DNA from: an uncultured Ruminiclostridium sp.
GTDB taxonomy: Bacteria > Bacillota > Clostridia > Oscillospirales > Ruminococcaceae
NCBI GenBank assembly: GCA_947594425.1
Contig: CANQED010000003.1
Coordinates: 124,001 to 188,000 of the forward strand
Direction of reading: 5' to 3'
DNA length: 64,000 nucleotides
The notes under the pieces are model-generated. The model had not been told where the DNA came from. It saw only the letters and a list, made by a program, of their open reading frames with translations, and did not search any database. Below, in pieces: positions 17,501 through 27,200 of this stretch. The translations under genes and the position numbers were made by a program. How positions within the stretch are numbered: the stretch's first letter is position 1; the number at the start of each line of letters is the position of its first letter.

Positions 17501-18186
17501 TATCCACGGGCAACGCCCTCGGCTTTGAGGCGCTCGTCAGGTGGAAGCACGAGACCCGCGGCATAATCCAGCCCGGCGAGTTTATCCCGCTGTTTGAAGA
17601 AAACGGCTTTATCGTAAAGCTTGACGCGTATGTATGGGAGTGCGCCTGCAAGGTATTGCGCGACTGGATAGACAGAGGCTTTAAGCCATTGCCGATATCT
17701 ATCAATGTATCTCGCGTCCACCTTAAGAGCAACGAGTTTATAAGCATTCTTGATACCTTGATAAGCAAATACCGCCTGCCGAAATACCTGCTCGAGGTAG
17801 AGATAACCGAGAGCGTCGAGAACATAAATACCAACCGCATGATGAAAGAGGTAAAAGAGCACGGCTACACCCTGCTTATGGACGACTTCGGCTCGGGCTA
17901 TTCGTCACTCAATACGCTTAAGAGCACCAATTTCGACGTGCTTAAGATAGACCGCGAGTTCTTGTCGAGCTTTATGGTGTCCGAGCACGGAAAGAAGATA
18001 ATCTCCCACACCATCTCTATGTCTAAGGATATAGGCTTAGGGCTTATCGCCGAGGGCGTAGAGACGGGCGAACAGGCGGACTTTCTCAGCGCCTGCGGCT
18101 GCGACACCGCGCAGGGCTTCTTATACGCGCGCCCCATGCCCGTCAGCGAGGCCGAGAAGTACCTTAAGAGCACTAAAGTGTCTTAA
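14593..18186 (+). CDS. LacI-type ligand-binding domain fused to GGDEF, PAS-like, degenerate GGDEF and EAL domains
   Basis: 1197 residues, no signal peptide, so cytoplasmic. Residues about 10-295 resemble the sugar-binding core of LacI/GalR regulators (FKVLLYNSF, AIICANDSMAIATIRFLSERG, DIIVTGFD) but no helix-turn-helix precedes it. After a GAF-like linker, residues about 475-620 are a GGDEF domain with intact RFGGDEF. A PAS-like region follows (about 650-770). A second GGDEF (about 785-920) has RLSADVF in place of the active site. Residues 945-1195 are an EAL phosphodiesterase with FEALVRW, DDFGSGYSSL, KIDREFL and EGVETGEQ. It should make or break cyclic-di-GMP in response to a small ligand, probably a sugar. 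Confidence 0.9.
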   Translation: MVKGKDRDYRIASICTAGVQDEHHDHIITDLSHALIERGFKVLLYNSFSDFYFDTPYAKGEASIYHLVNFEITDVLIVFPEQIKNTWITDAIIRYARLNRCPTIIVNGHADGCVNIDYDYAGSFEEIVRHVIEVHGCKDIDFIAGIKDNRFSDERLEVFKRVMAEHSLPISDDKIGYGEFWSEPTLRVLEKFFAPGKKPPEAIICANDSMAIATIRFLSERGYRVPEDIIVTGFDAVYHDHRMFLTNITSSILDSELLANSTADKAVEMLDNRTLKEDIYLKFRTILNASCGCEPSASKLAEEQLLKMGDYNMVSQSHENTMIDYYALAVSHDTFDKLVQTLLDYTDPFSWLCLNDDYLSKEPSVVPKAYHSVYTDTMTALQHRTDIEDGKVISFKTSELLPDLADHLKVHDWLLFAPLHYQSDIIGFYCTVAGIKEYLFHNVRRFLNITNQVLENFKNRFDLRAAYSDLEMLHFRDPLTGIFNRRGFLSAAEEMLSNAGDLDAFVFSVDMDKLKQINDNHGHTNGDIAIKETADALSSACGGHCICARFGGDEFILLGFAKDAARAAVAVEDKIHEHLEKFNSTSGKPYDVSVSMGVCAEHAVSIDDIKQMIRRSDWEMYEQKQLRHAADAPPPPEKPVETQTASVNAFEQRIHEILGTDKSSTYFYIDFIHFKWYIMDEEHAPDFIRSNSVNPLRAITQSGRVYEDDAEVYKQFLANLRKAFDEGIQSDHVLTYIRIMENDTPVWYCINLWLTGTDGRMNEVAGFIHRAAPEEIMQIEVMDYYTSADNPALIYRMFSDKLRELNDRNMAVVQFDIRRFKFINETYGEETGTDLLHALTERLKTYCSPDQISVRLSADVFMLLTPYDTVEQLTEEIRKIEKLMSGFRNMRYEFSIGVYLVEDKSMPPRIMGDRASQARNSIKHNAIENIAFYDNKMLRTSKVRKFIEENMLAALQKEEFFIYLQPKFSISTGNALGFEALVRWKHETRGIIQPGEFIPLFEENGFIVKLDAYVWECACKVLRDWIDRGFKPLPISINVSRVHLKSNEFISILDTLISKYRLPKYLLEVEITESVENINTNRMMKEVKEHGYTLLMDDFGSGYSSLNTLKSTNFDVLKIDREFLSSFMVSEHGKKIISHTISMSKDIGLGLIAEGVETGEQADFLSACGCDTAQGFLYARPMPVSEAEKYLKSTKVS

Positions 18187-18287
18187 GCGGGCGGACCCCC
18201 TTTCAAAAACTTTTAGTATATTCTTTTATTTGATAGTAAAAATCCTAAGGCGCTGCGCCTTATACAACGTTTAATATCAAGAAAAAT

Positions 18288-18320
18288 CAAACCGTGGACT
18301 TGATTTAAGCCCACGGTTTG
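18288..18320 (-). terminator. Terminator of the large BspA-like gene (possibly bidirectional)
   Basis: CAAACCGTGG (18288-18297) pairs with CCACGGTTTG (18311-18320); on the minus strand it is followed by a short TTGATTTTTC. A smaller hairpin TAAGGCG-CTG-CGCCTTA at 18246-18262 may serve the plus-strand sensor gene. Confidence 0.7.
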
Positions 18321-18336
18321 TTGTGTCTATGTTCGT

Positions 18337-21300
18337 TTATTTTGTCTTGACCGTTATCGTCTTGTACCCGCTGTACAGCGCGGTCTTGCCCGACATCTTG
18401 TACGACATTACGCGGAACGAGTATGTCGTACCCGCCTTGAGCTGATACTTGTTAAACACTGTGGAGGTGTTAGCTTTTAGCTTACCTACGCGCTTCCACG
18501 TACCGCCGTCTTTCATCTCGATGATGTAGCCGTCGGCGCTTGTATTTTTAGTCCAAGCCAACCTGACTGAGCTCTTAGTCGAGGTCTTGAGCTTTAAGCC
18601 GCTTATCGCGGTCGGGTCGGTGCGCGCGGATATCGTCTTATATCCGCTGTAGAGGGCGGTCTTGCCGCTCATCTTGTACGCCATTACGCGGAATGAGTAC
18701 GCGGTGCCCGCCTTAAGCTGATACTTGTTAAATACTGTAGCGGTGTTAGCCTTTAGCTTGCCTACGCGCTTCCACGTATTGCCGTCCTTCATCTCGATGA
18801 TATATCCGTCGGCGCTTGAATTTTTATCCCACGAAAGGCGGAGGGAGGAAGAGGTGCGAGCCGCTAATTTAAGCCCCGTTATCGCGGTCGGGTCGGTGCG
18901 CGCGGATATAGTCTTGTATCCGCTGTAGAGGGCTATCTTGCCGCTCATCTTGTACGACATTACACGGAATGTGTACGCCGTGCCCGCCTTAAGCTGATAC
19001 TTATTAAATACTACGTCGGTGTTAGCTTTTAGCTTGCCTACACGCTTCCACATATCGCCGTCCTTCATCTCGATGATATATCCGTCGGCGCTTGTGTTTT
19101 TATCCCAAGACAGGCGGAGGGAGGAAGAGGTGCGAGCCGCTAACTTAAGTCCCGTTATCGCGGAGGGCGCGATATGCTCATAATGTACAGTGGCGGAGAA
19201 TAATTCTTCATTATCCTCGCCGATAGCTATCGTATCCCACTTAGCCTTAGAGCCGGTAAAGTAGACGTCTTTAAGCTTTAAGCTTCCATGAAAGACCTGA
19301 TCTCCTATACTCGTCACGCTGTCGGGTATAATGATATAGGTAAGGTTAGTGCAATACGGAAATGCGGCGTATCCTATACTTGTCACACCGTCGGGTATGG
19401 TTATCGAGGTAAGCCCCTCGCAGCCGTCAAAGACCATCTCTCCGATACTTGTCACGCCGTCGGGTATGATCACCGAAGTAAGCTTAGCGCAGCCTCCGAA
19501 AGCGCCGTTGCCTACCTCCGTCACGCCGTCGGGTATTATAAATTCGCCCTGCTTGCCCGCGGGACACAATATGATCACTGTCATATCTTTATTGAATAAG
19601 ACACCGTCTTTAGAAGAAAATTTGGGATTTAATTCATCTACGATAATTGAGGTAAGACTTGTATTGCTGTTAAAAGCGTAATCTCCTATATTCGTTACAC
19701 CGGCGGGTATGTATAATGAGGTCAGACCGGTGCAGCCATAAAAGGCATAGCCTCCTATATCCGTCACGCTGTCGGGTATGGTGACCGAGGTAAGACCCGA
19801 GCAACACAAAAATGCGCCGCCGCCGATACTTGTTATACTGTCGGGTATGGTGACTGAAGCAAGTTCTGCGCAGCCCGAAAAAGTGCCTAATCCGATACTT
19901 GTCACACCGTCGGGTATTTTTATCGAGGTAAGGCCCGAGCAGTCATAAAAGGCGCCGTCGCCGATACTCGTCACACTTTCGGGGATTGTTATCGAAGTAA
20001 GGCCCGAGCAGCCAAAGAATGCGTCGTATCCTATGCTCGTCACGCTGTCGGGTATTATATATTCGCCCTGCTTGCCCTCGGGACAAGCTATGACAGCGGT
20101 CTTTTCTTTATTAAATAAGACCCCGTCTTTAGATGAGTAATTCGGATTATTCTCATCTACGTTTATTGCGATAAGATTTGGGTTGCCGGTAAATGCGTTA
20201 TTTCCTATACTCGTCACACTGTCGGGTATTGTTATCGACGTAAGCCCCGTGCAATAGCTAAACGCCCCGACCCCTATATCCGTCACGGTGTCGGGTATAT
20301 GTATCGAGGTAAGCCCCGAGCAATGACCGAAAGCGCTGTCTCCTATGCTCGTCACACCGTCGGGTATGGTTATCTGCTCAAGGCTTGTGCAATCATAAAA
20401 GGCATGTGACCCTATGCTCGTCACACTGTCGGGTATTGTTATAGAAGCAAGGTCAGTACATTCATAAAAGGCATACGACCCTATATTCGTCACGCTGTCG
20501 GGCAGAGTAACGGAAGCTAACTTAGTGCACCCTGAAAAAGTGCCTGATTTTATACTTGTCACACTATCGGGAATAGTGATAGAGGTAAGGCTTGTGCAAT
20601 CACAAAATGCCTCAACTCCTATACTCGTCACACCGTCGGGTATGGTTATCGACGCTAACTTAGAACAGCCCATAAAAGCGCCCCCGCCGATACTTGTTAT
20701 ACTGTCGGGAATAGCTATAGAGGTAAGGCTTGTGCAATTGCGAAAAGCGTTGTCACCTATACTCGTCACACCGTCGGATATCTTTATAGAGGTAAGGCTC
20801 GTGCAGTCACGAAAAGCCTGATCTCCTATGCTTGTGACACTATCGGGTATAGCTATAGAGGTAAGGCTTGTACAGCCGCGAAAAGCTTTTTCTCCTATGC
20901 TCGTTACACCGTCGGGTATTGTGACAGAGGTAAGGCTCGTGCAATCAGCAAAAGCCAGGTTTCCTATGCTTGTGACACTATCGGGTATAGTGACAGAAGT
21001 AAGGCTTGTGCAGTCAGAAAAAGCCTCGTTTCCTATGTTTGTCACACTTTCGGGCAGAGTAACAGAAGTAAGACTCGTGCAGCCCGAAAAAGTGCGCTCT
21101 TCAATACTTGTCACACCGTCGGGGATCATAGCAGAAGTAAGCTCGGGGCAAGCGTAAAAGGCGTACCCTCCTATGCTCGTCACGCTGTCGGGTATTGTGA
21201 CAAAAGCTAACTTAGCACAGCCCGAAAAAGTTCCTTCTTCTATACTTGTCACACCATTGGGTATCACGACAGAAGTAAGCTCAGAGCAGCGCGAAAAAGC

Positions 21301-21933
21301 ACCTATTCCTATACTTGTCACGCTGTCGGGTATAGTGATGGAAGATAGCTTAGAGCAGTCCGAAAAAGCGGTTGTCCCGATACTTGTCACACCGTCGGGT
21401 ATGTTGATAGATGTAAGGCTTGTACAGCCCTCAAAAGTACTTTCTTCTATACTTGTCACACCGTCGGGTATAGTGACAGAGACAAGGCTTGTGCAGTCAA
21501 GAAAAGCATCTTTCCCGATACTTGTCACACTGTCGGGTATAGTGACAGAAGTAAGACCCGAGCAATACGCAAAAGCACTTTCTTCTATACTTGTCACGCC
21601 GTCGGGTATAGTGATAGAGACAAGGCTCGTGCAATCAGCAAAAGCCTGGTTTCCTATGCTTGTGACACTATCGGGTATTGTGACAGAAGTAAGGCTCGTA
21701 CACCCGGCAAAGGCGCGCGAGTCTATATACGTCACCGTCTTGCCTCCGAGCGTCGACGGTATCTCCAGCTCGGCCGCGCTGCCGGTATAGCCGGTTATCC
21801 ACACCGTCCCGTCGCTCATTTCACGGTACTCAAAGTCATCGATTACTTCCGCGCCCGCGCACACTGTTATCGCGCACACCGCGAATAACGCCGCCGCGAT
21901 AGAGACAGCTCCTGCGAAAAGCTTCTTCAGCAT
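18337..21933 (-). CDS. Secreted BspA-like leucine-rich repeat protein with three fibronectin-III domains
   Basis: 1198 residues. N-terminal signal peptide (basic MLKK, hydrophobic 8-25, cleavage near CAGAEV). Residues about 45-890 are some 36 BspA-type (LRR_5) repeats of 23 residues on the pattern SVTIPDSVTSIGxxAFxxC. Two spacer segments (DGVLFNK...CP.GKQGE) interrupt them. Residues about 900-1198 are three near-identical fibronectin-III domains (GLKLAARTSSSLRLSWDK, YSGYKTISARTDP). No wall-sorting motif, dockerin or C-terminal membrane helix is present, so it may be released or held non-covalently. Such proteins often bind host or matrix surfaces; that role is inference. GGAGG lies before the ATG. 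Confidence 0.92.
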   Translation of the reverse strand: MLKKLFAGAVSIAAALFAVCAITVCAGAEVIDDFEYREMSDGTVWITGYTGSAAELEIPSTLGGKTVTYIDSRAFAGCTSLTSVTIPDSVTSIGNQAFADCTSLVSITIPDGVTSIEESAFAYCSGLTSVTIPDSVTSIGKDAFLDCTSLVSVTIPDGVTSIEESTFEGCTSLTSINIPDGVTSIGTTAFSDCSKLSSITIPDSVTSIGIGAFSRCSELTSVVIPNGVTSIEEGTFSGCAKLAFVTIPDSVTSIGGYAFYACPELTSAMIPDGVTSIEERTFSGCTSLTSVTLPESVTNIGNEAFSDCTSLTSVTIPDSVTSIGNLAFADCTSLTSVTIPDGVTSIGEKAFRGCTSLTSIAIPDSVTSIGDQAFRDCTSLTSIKISDGVTSIGDNAFRNCTSLTSIAIPDSITSIGGGAFMGCSKLASITIPDGVTSIGVEAFCDCTSLTSITIPDSVTSIKSGTFSGCTKLASVTLPDSVTNIGSYAFYECTDLASITIPDSVTSIGSHAFYDCTSLEQITIPDGVTSIGDSAFGHCSGLTSIHIPDTVTDIGVGAFSYCTGLTSITIPDSVTSIGNNAFTGNPNLIAINVDENNPNYSSKDGVLFNKEKTAVIACPEGKQGEYIIPDSVTSIGYDAFFGCSGLTSITIPESVTSIGDGAFYDCSGLTSIKIPDGVTSIGLGTFSGCAELASVTIPDSITSIGGGAFLCCSGLTSVTIPDSVTDIGGYAFYGCTGLTSLYIPAGVTNIGDYAFNSNTSLTSIIVDELNPKFSSKDGVLFNKDMTVIILCPAGKQGEFIIPDGVTEVGNGAFGGCAKLTSVIIPDGVTSIGEMVFDGCEGLTSITIPDGVTSIGYAAFPYCTNLTYIIIPDSVTSIGDQVFHGSLKLKDVYFTGSKAKWDTIAIGEDNEELFSATVHYEHIAPSAITGLKLAARTSSSLRLSWDKNTSADGYIIEMKDGDMWKRVGKLKANTDVVFNKYQLKAGTAYTFRVMSYKMSGKIALYSGYKTISARTDPTAITGLKLAARTSSSLRLSWDKNSSADGYIIEMKDGNTWKRVGKLKANTATVFNKYQLKAGTAYSFRVMAYKMSGKTALYSGYKTISARTDPTAISGLKLKTSTKSSVRLAWTKNTSADGYIIEMKDGGTWKRVGKLKANTSTVFNKYQLKAGTTYSFRVMSYKMSGKTALYSGYKTITVKTK
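19270..21735 (-). repeat. 69-bp tandem repeat array coding for LRR units
   Basis: About 36 direct repeats of 69 bases, each containing a version of CTTGTCACACCGTCGGGTAT as read on the plus strand. They keep the reading frame and differ by scattered substitutions. Recombination between them would add or remove whole 23-residue units, so copy number variation is likely. Confidence 0.9.
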
Positions 21934-21979
21934 AATAATAACTCCTCCGTTCTGCCGCTATGCGGCAAGTATTGTATTT

Positions 21980-22008
21980 AGTATAGCATAACTTACTAAA
22001 GTTGTCAA
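21980..22008 (-). promoter_or_regulatory. Promoter of the large BspA-like gene
   Basis: On the minus strand TTGACA (22003-22008), 17-base spacer, TATACT (21980-21985). The leader carries a small hairpin TGCCGC-TAT-GCGGCA (21953-21967) directly before the ribosome site, as read in either strand. Confidence 0.8.
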
Positions 22009-22047
22009 TAGATATACAAGACAAATTATAATTTAATAATAAAAACA

Positions 22048-22075
22048 AACCGTGGATCGAATTCGACCCACGGTT
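22048..22075 (-). terminator. Terminator of the smaller BspA-like gene
   Basis: AACCGTGG (22048-22055) pairs with CCACGGTT (22068-22075) and on the minus strand is followed by TGTTTTTATTATT. The stem sequence is shared with the terminator at 18288-18320, so the two paralogous genes kept a common 3' end. Confidence 0.8.
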
Positions 22076-22095
22076 GAGCTGTATTTAAGGCTTCC

Positions 22096-24105
22096 TTATT
22101 TCGTCTTTACGGTTATCGTCTTATATCCGCTGTACAATGCGGTCTTGCCGCTCATTTTGTACGCCTTAACGCGGAAAGTATACAAGGTGCCCGCCTTAAG
22201 CTTAGACTTCTTAAACTCGACAGTCGAGTTCTTGGTTATCTTGCCGACACGCACCCACTTGCCGCCGCTCTTCATTTCGATTATATACCCGTCGGCACTG
22301 GTATTCTTCGCCCACGCTATACGGAGCGCGTCAGCCGCACGACCTTTAAGCTTTAAACCGCTCACTGCGGAGGGATTGGTGCGCGCGGATATTGTCGTAT
22401 ACCCGCTGTATAGGGCGGTCTTTCCGCTCATCTTGTATGCCTTAATGCGGAAGCTGTACACCGTACCGATCTTTAGCCCCGATTTTCTGAACTCGACGGT
22501 GGTATTCTTAGTTATCTTGCCGACACGCGTCCAAGAATTGCCGCTTTTCATCTCGATTATGTAGCCGTCGGCGGAAGTATTCTTATTCCACGCGAGGCGA
22601 ACTGCCGTAGTATTGGCGGCTTTGAGCTTAAGCCCCGATACTGCGGAGGGATAAGTGCGCGCAGATATCGTCTTGGCCGCGCCATATAGGGCGGTCTTGC
22701 CATACATCTTGTATGCCTTTATTCTAAAGGTATATGCTGTGCCCGCCTTTAGCCCCGTCTTTTTAAACGAGGTAAATGAATTGCTGCTTACGACCTTGCC
22801 GACGCGCGTCCAGGTGTTGCCGTCTTTCATCTCGATAATGTACCCGTCGGGTTTGCGGTCTTTTCTGTTCCACCAAGAAAAGCTGAGCGAGCTGCTTGTA
22901 CGCTCGTCGAGCTTAAGCTCCGTCACGGCTAAGGGGTTTGTATTGACGGTTATGGTCTTTCTTACGGTAGTGCTTAAGCCGTCGGCATTTTTCTTATAGG
23001 CGGTTATGCCGAACGTGTACTCCACCGACCACCAAAGGTCGCCTATGCGGTACTCGGTAGCAGAGCCGTCTGTTATATCGGCTGTAGTGTACCAGCGGTC
23101 GCCGACCTTGTTCTCTATAATATACCCGTCGGCGTCGGCGTATTTATCCCAAGCAAGCCGCACGGCCGAGTCAGAACGCGCCTTGACCTTAAGCCCCGTA
23201 AGCGTCGGCATTGCTGTCCTCTCCGAGATATACAGATTGCCGCTGTAACGTAATACGTTGTCTATTGTCGCATAAGAGAAGATACGGAAATTATAAGCGG
23301 TATCGACCTTAAGTCCCGACACGCGATATTCTCCCACAGACGGGTCGGTTATCTTTTTAATGCGGACCCACTTGCCGTCTATCTCCTGCTCGATTATATA
23401 GCCGTCGGCGTTGGGATTTACTCCCCACACTAAGCGCAGAGCGTTAGTCGCGCGAACGGTGGGCTCGGTCCTCCATACCGTGAATGTAAGATAGTTAAAA
23501 TTTTTGGGATTGTCAAGCTCGGTGTTGCTCAGATGATCTATGCTGATATCCATATACTCCGAATAAGTGCCCGCAAAATAGACATAATCTATCTCGCTTT
23601 GGTAAAAAGCATAGCACCCGATATATTCTAACGAGCTTGTCAGCCATACCTTTTTGATATTGCCGCTGAAAAACGCGCCCTCGCCGATATAGGTAACGCA
23701 GCGCGGTATATTTATTTCGGTCAAATTGCCGCAATATGCAAAGGTATAGTTTCCTATGGTCTCGGCGCTTATCGGAAGCTTGACCTCGCTAAGCTGTGAA
23801 CACCTAGCAAAAGCCTCGTTTCCTATGCTTATCACGCCCTCGGGTATTGTGACCGAGGTTATCGAAGACTTATTCTGAAAAGCCCTGTCGCCTATGCTCG
23901 TTACATTTTTGCCGTCAATAACCGAGGGGATAACAAGCTTTGTATCGTACCCGTTATACCCGGTTATCTTGACCGTGCCGTCGGCTAAAACGTCATATCT
24001 GTAATCCCCGCTCGTTGCTGCGCCCGCCGATACGCTTACGGCAATACACGCGAGCAGCGCCGCCGCGAGAGCCGTAAGAGCCGTGAATATCTTCTTAATG
24101 CTCAT
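22096..24105 (-). CDS. Secreted BspA-like LRR protein with five fibronectin-III domains
   Basis: 669 residues from the ATG at 24105. An ATG at 24120 overlaps the ribosome site GGAGG and is not used. Signal peptide (MSIKKIF then hydrophobic, cleavage near VSAGAA). Residues about 45-190 hold some six BspA-type repeats (TSVTIPEGVISIGNEAF). Five fibronectin-III domains follow, each with the signature DADGYII or ADGYIIE; the last three closely match those of the larger neighbour. No anchoring motif was found. It lies tail-to-head upstream of its larger relative with a separate promoter and terminator, so the pair probably arose by duplication followed by repeat expansion. Confidence 0.9.
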   Translation of the reverse strand: MSIKKIFTALTALAAALLACIAVSVSAGAATSGDYRYDVLADGTVKITGYNGYDTKLVIPSVIDGKNVTSIGDRAFQNKSSITSVTIPEGVISIGNEAFARCSQLSEVKLPISAETIGNYTFAYCGNLTEINIPRCVTYIGEGAFFSGNIKKVWLTSSLEYIGCYAFYQSEIDYVYFAGTYSEYMDISIDHLSNTELDNPKNFNYLTFTVWRTEPTVRATNALRLVWGVNPNADGYIIEQEIDGKWVRIKKITDPSVGEYRVSGLKVDTAYNFRIFSYATIDNVLRYSGNLYISERTAMPTLTGLKVKARSDSAVRLAWDKYADADGYIIENKVGDRWYTTADITDGSATEYRIGDLWWSVEYTFGITAYKKNADGLSTTVRKTITVNTNPLAVTELKLDERTSSSLSFSWWNRKDRKPDGYIIEMKDGNTWTRVGKVVSSNSFTSFKKTGLKAGTAYTFRIKAYKMYGKTALYGAAKTISARTYPSAVSGLKLKAANTTAVRLAWNKNTSADGYIIEMKSGNSWTRVGKITKNTTVEFRKSGLKIGTVYSFRIKAYKMSGKTALYSGYTTISARTNPSAVSGLKLKGRAADALRIAWAKNTSADGYIIEMKSGGKWVRVGKITKNSTVEFKKSKLKAGTLYTFRVKAYKMSGKTALYSGYKTITVKTK

Positions 24106-24133
24106 AGCACACCTCCGCATTATTCTTAAATAA

Positions 24134-24163
24134 ATAATATCACACCTTGCCGCGCATTGTCAA
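24134..24163 (-). promoter_or_regulatory. Promoter of the smaller BspA-like gene
   Basis: On the minus strand TTGACA (24158-24163), 18-base spacer, TATTAT (24134-24139). Confidence 0.8.
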
Positions 24164-24295
24164 TAGAAAACGCGGAGTATTTGCAAATGTAAAAAGGCAA
24201 AGAAAAATCGTATTTTTGGGTCATGGTACTGGAAAAAGTACAGAGAATGTGATAGAATATATACAGAATTATTAATCGGCAGAAAGGGGCAGGCT

Positions 24296-27200
24296 ATGAT
24301 AACCTTGCTTTTGGGACAATCGGGCGGAGGAAAGAGCCGCGAGATATATAAGCGGCTGTCCGCGGCAAGCGGCGACGCGCTGTTTTTCGTGCCCGATCAA
24401 TTTATGTTTGAAGCGGAAAAGAAGATATGCGAGATGTCGGGCGGCAGGGCGACTAATATCAAGGTCGCGGGCTTTTCTTCTTTATCCGAGGAGATACTTA
24501 AAAAATACGCGCCGCGCAAGACCTACGCGGACAACTCCGCAAAGCTGATAATCATGATGCGGGTACTGCGCGCGCTCAGCGGCACGCTTAAATATTACAC
24601 CATTGATACTGTCGGTAAAAAGGGCTTTGCCGAGCTTATGCTTGACACATTAGGCAGGTTGAAGAGCGCGGGGGTCACCCCCGAGCGGCTGGATGATTTT
24701 GCCCCTAAGACAGATGAAGCAGATCTGACCGAGCTCGGCGACAAGCTGAACGACCTGTCGACGATATATCGGCTGTACAATAAGCAGCTTACGCAAATAT
24801 ACGACGACAGGCAGGACAATCTGCTGCTCGCCGCTAAAGAGGCTATGGCGCACGGCTGGTTTACGGGGTATGAGATATTTATTGACGGCTTTGATGATTT
24901 TACGGGGTCGCAGCTCGAATTTTTACGGGTCGCGGTGACTGCCTCGCGCGGCTGTACGGCGGCGTTTACTACCTGTAAGGACGACAAGCAGGACTGCTTT
25001 TATAAGGTAAACGCGGCGCGCCGCGAATTTGAGCGTATGGCGGCGAATAACGCAGAAGAACTGCGCGAAGAGTGGTACGACGAGCCTACGCGATATGTAT
25101 CTAAAGAGATAAAGTACCTGCGGGAAAGGCTCTTTTCAGAAAAGCCCGCAGCGAGAAAGCCGAGCGCTAACGGCGATATAAAGCTATTTACCGCGCCCGA
25201 CACAGACAGCGAGGCGGATTTTATCGCGGCGAGCATCAAAAAGCTTATGCGCGAGGGGTATCGCTGCTCCGAGATCGCTGTACTGTGCACCGTCCCCGAG
25301 AAGTACCTCGAAACGATAAAAAGCGCGTTTTTGCGCTATGACATACCGCTCTTTGCGGATATCCCCGAGAGGATGAGCGACAAGCCGCTTATTCGCGCGA
25401 TATGCGCGTTGCTTGCGGCGGCGGACGACCCCGTGGGAGAAAAGGTCGTGCGCTTCTTAAAAAGCGGGTTCGTGCGCTTTCTTGACGAAAGCGGCAAGAG
25501 CCGACCGGTTTCTTTAGCCGAGATAAACGACATAGACAGGATAATGAAGTCCCGCGCCATGGAAAAGTACCTGTGGACGCGCCCCTTTTCGCGGTGCAAA
25601 ATGCCGTATGAACAGCGCGCCGAAGAATTGAGAGAAAAGACCGTGACCCTGCTGTTAAAGCTTAAAGCGGCGCTCGACGGCTGTGCAGACGGCAGGCAAA
25701 TGACCGAGCGGCTGACCGACTTTTTATTTGACGATATGGACATCTCAGCGGCAATACAGGGAAAATGTCAGGACCGCGGCACCGAGGCGCTCTTATACGA
25801 CAAGGCGCTGACCGACGAATACAACGCGCTATGGGAAATGACCTCAAAGCTGCTCTCCTGCCTGTGGGAGACCACCGAGGGCGTAAGTATGAGCATAGCC
25901 GAGTACGCCTCGACGTTCGCGCTGTGCGCAAAGCAGCTGACGCTTTCGCTCCCTCCGCAGGTGCTCGACAGCGTGATATTCGGCGACCCGTCGAGGACGC
26001 GCACCGCAGGCGCGCGGGCGGTATTCGTTATCGGCGCGCAGGACGGCGCTTTCCCAAAATACGAGCAAGACGACGCGGGGCTCTTTACCGATAAAGAAAA
26101 CGCGCTGCTGTTAAGCGGGGATATAAAGCTCACCCGCGACAGCGAGACCGCCTATTCATCCGCCCTGCTTGCGGCATATAAGGCGCTGACCTTGCCAAAA
26201 GAGCGGCTCACCGTCACCCGCACCGGCACGGTCGGCGAGAGCTGTGAGGTGTTTGAGCTGATATGCGGCATGTTTGACAATATGACGGTAAATCAGACCG
26301 CGACGCTTAGCGCGGAATACTTTTGCGAGAGTATAGGCTCTGCGAGGACGGCGGCGGCGCGCGCTAAGATAAACGACCCCGCCTTTAGCGAGACGGTGAG
26401 CCTTGCGCTGAAAAAAGCGGGCGACGATATTTTCCCGCCGCTTATCGAGCGGGCGTACGACGGTATGTCCGAGAGCTCTTACATACACGACGCGGGCAAG
26501 GCCGCCCCGCTTATCTTTAACAGAAATATGCTCTCCCCGACGGGGATAAAGCTGCTCAACTCCTGCCGATTTGCCTACTTTATAAAATACGGGCTTAAGA
26601 TAAGCGAGGACAAGCGCGCTAAGATGACCCCAGCGGGCTTTGGCGATATAGTGCATTTTGTACTCAGCGGGTGCTTTGACAGGCTGTATTCGGGCGGCAA
26701 GCCCGATAAGCTCGACGAGAGCGATATATCCGCACTAGTAGACGATATGCTTAACAAATTTATCGAGCAAAAGCTGCCTCCCGAAATATCCGCGCGATAT
26801 GCGGCGCTATGCCGAGGGGTAAAGCCGCTTTGCGTTATGATGATAGGGTATATGACGAGCGAGCTTAAAAAGAGCGAGTTTCGCCCGACGTATTTTGAGC
26901 TTTCGCTGAAAAATAAAAGGACGCTGTCGGACGGGCTTAAGGTAGAGCCGTTTATAATGAAAGTGCCGCTAACCGACGGGACGGTGCAAGAGGTCGGGAT
27001 ATACGGCACGGTGGACAGGATAGACCTAGCCGACGCAGATGACGGCAAAAAGTGGATACGCGTGATAGATTATAAGACGGGCGAGCAGGATATGTCACTT
27101 AAAAAAGTATACTACGGGCTGGATCTGCAGCTGCTGCTGTATCTGTTTACCCTGTGCGCAAACAATACCGAGCTAATGCCCTCGGCGGCTAATTACTACC

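Noticed and set aside
16132..17862. 576-residue antisense open frame
   Set aside because: It lies opposite the GGDEF/EAL gene, reads as a basic Tyr/Arg-rich shadow, and has no start signal or domain.
19270..21735. Regular direct repeats that could be taken for a CRISPR array
   Set aside because: The period is 69 bases with no unique spacers; the repeats keep an open frame and code for BspA leucine-rich repeats.
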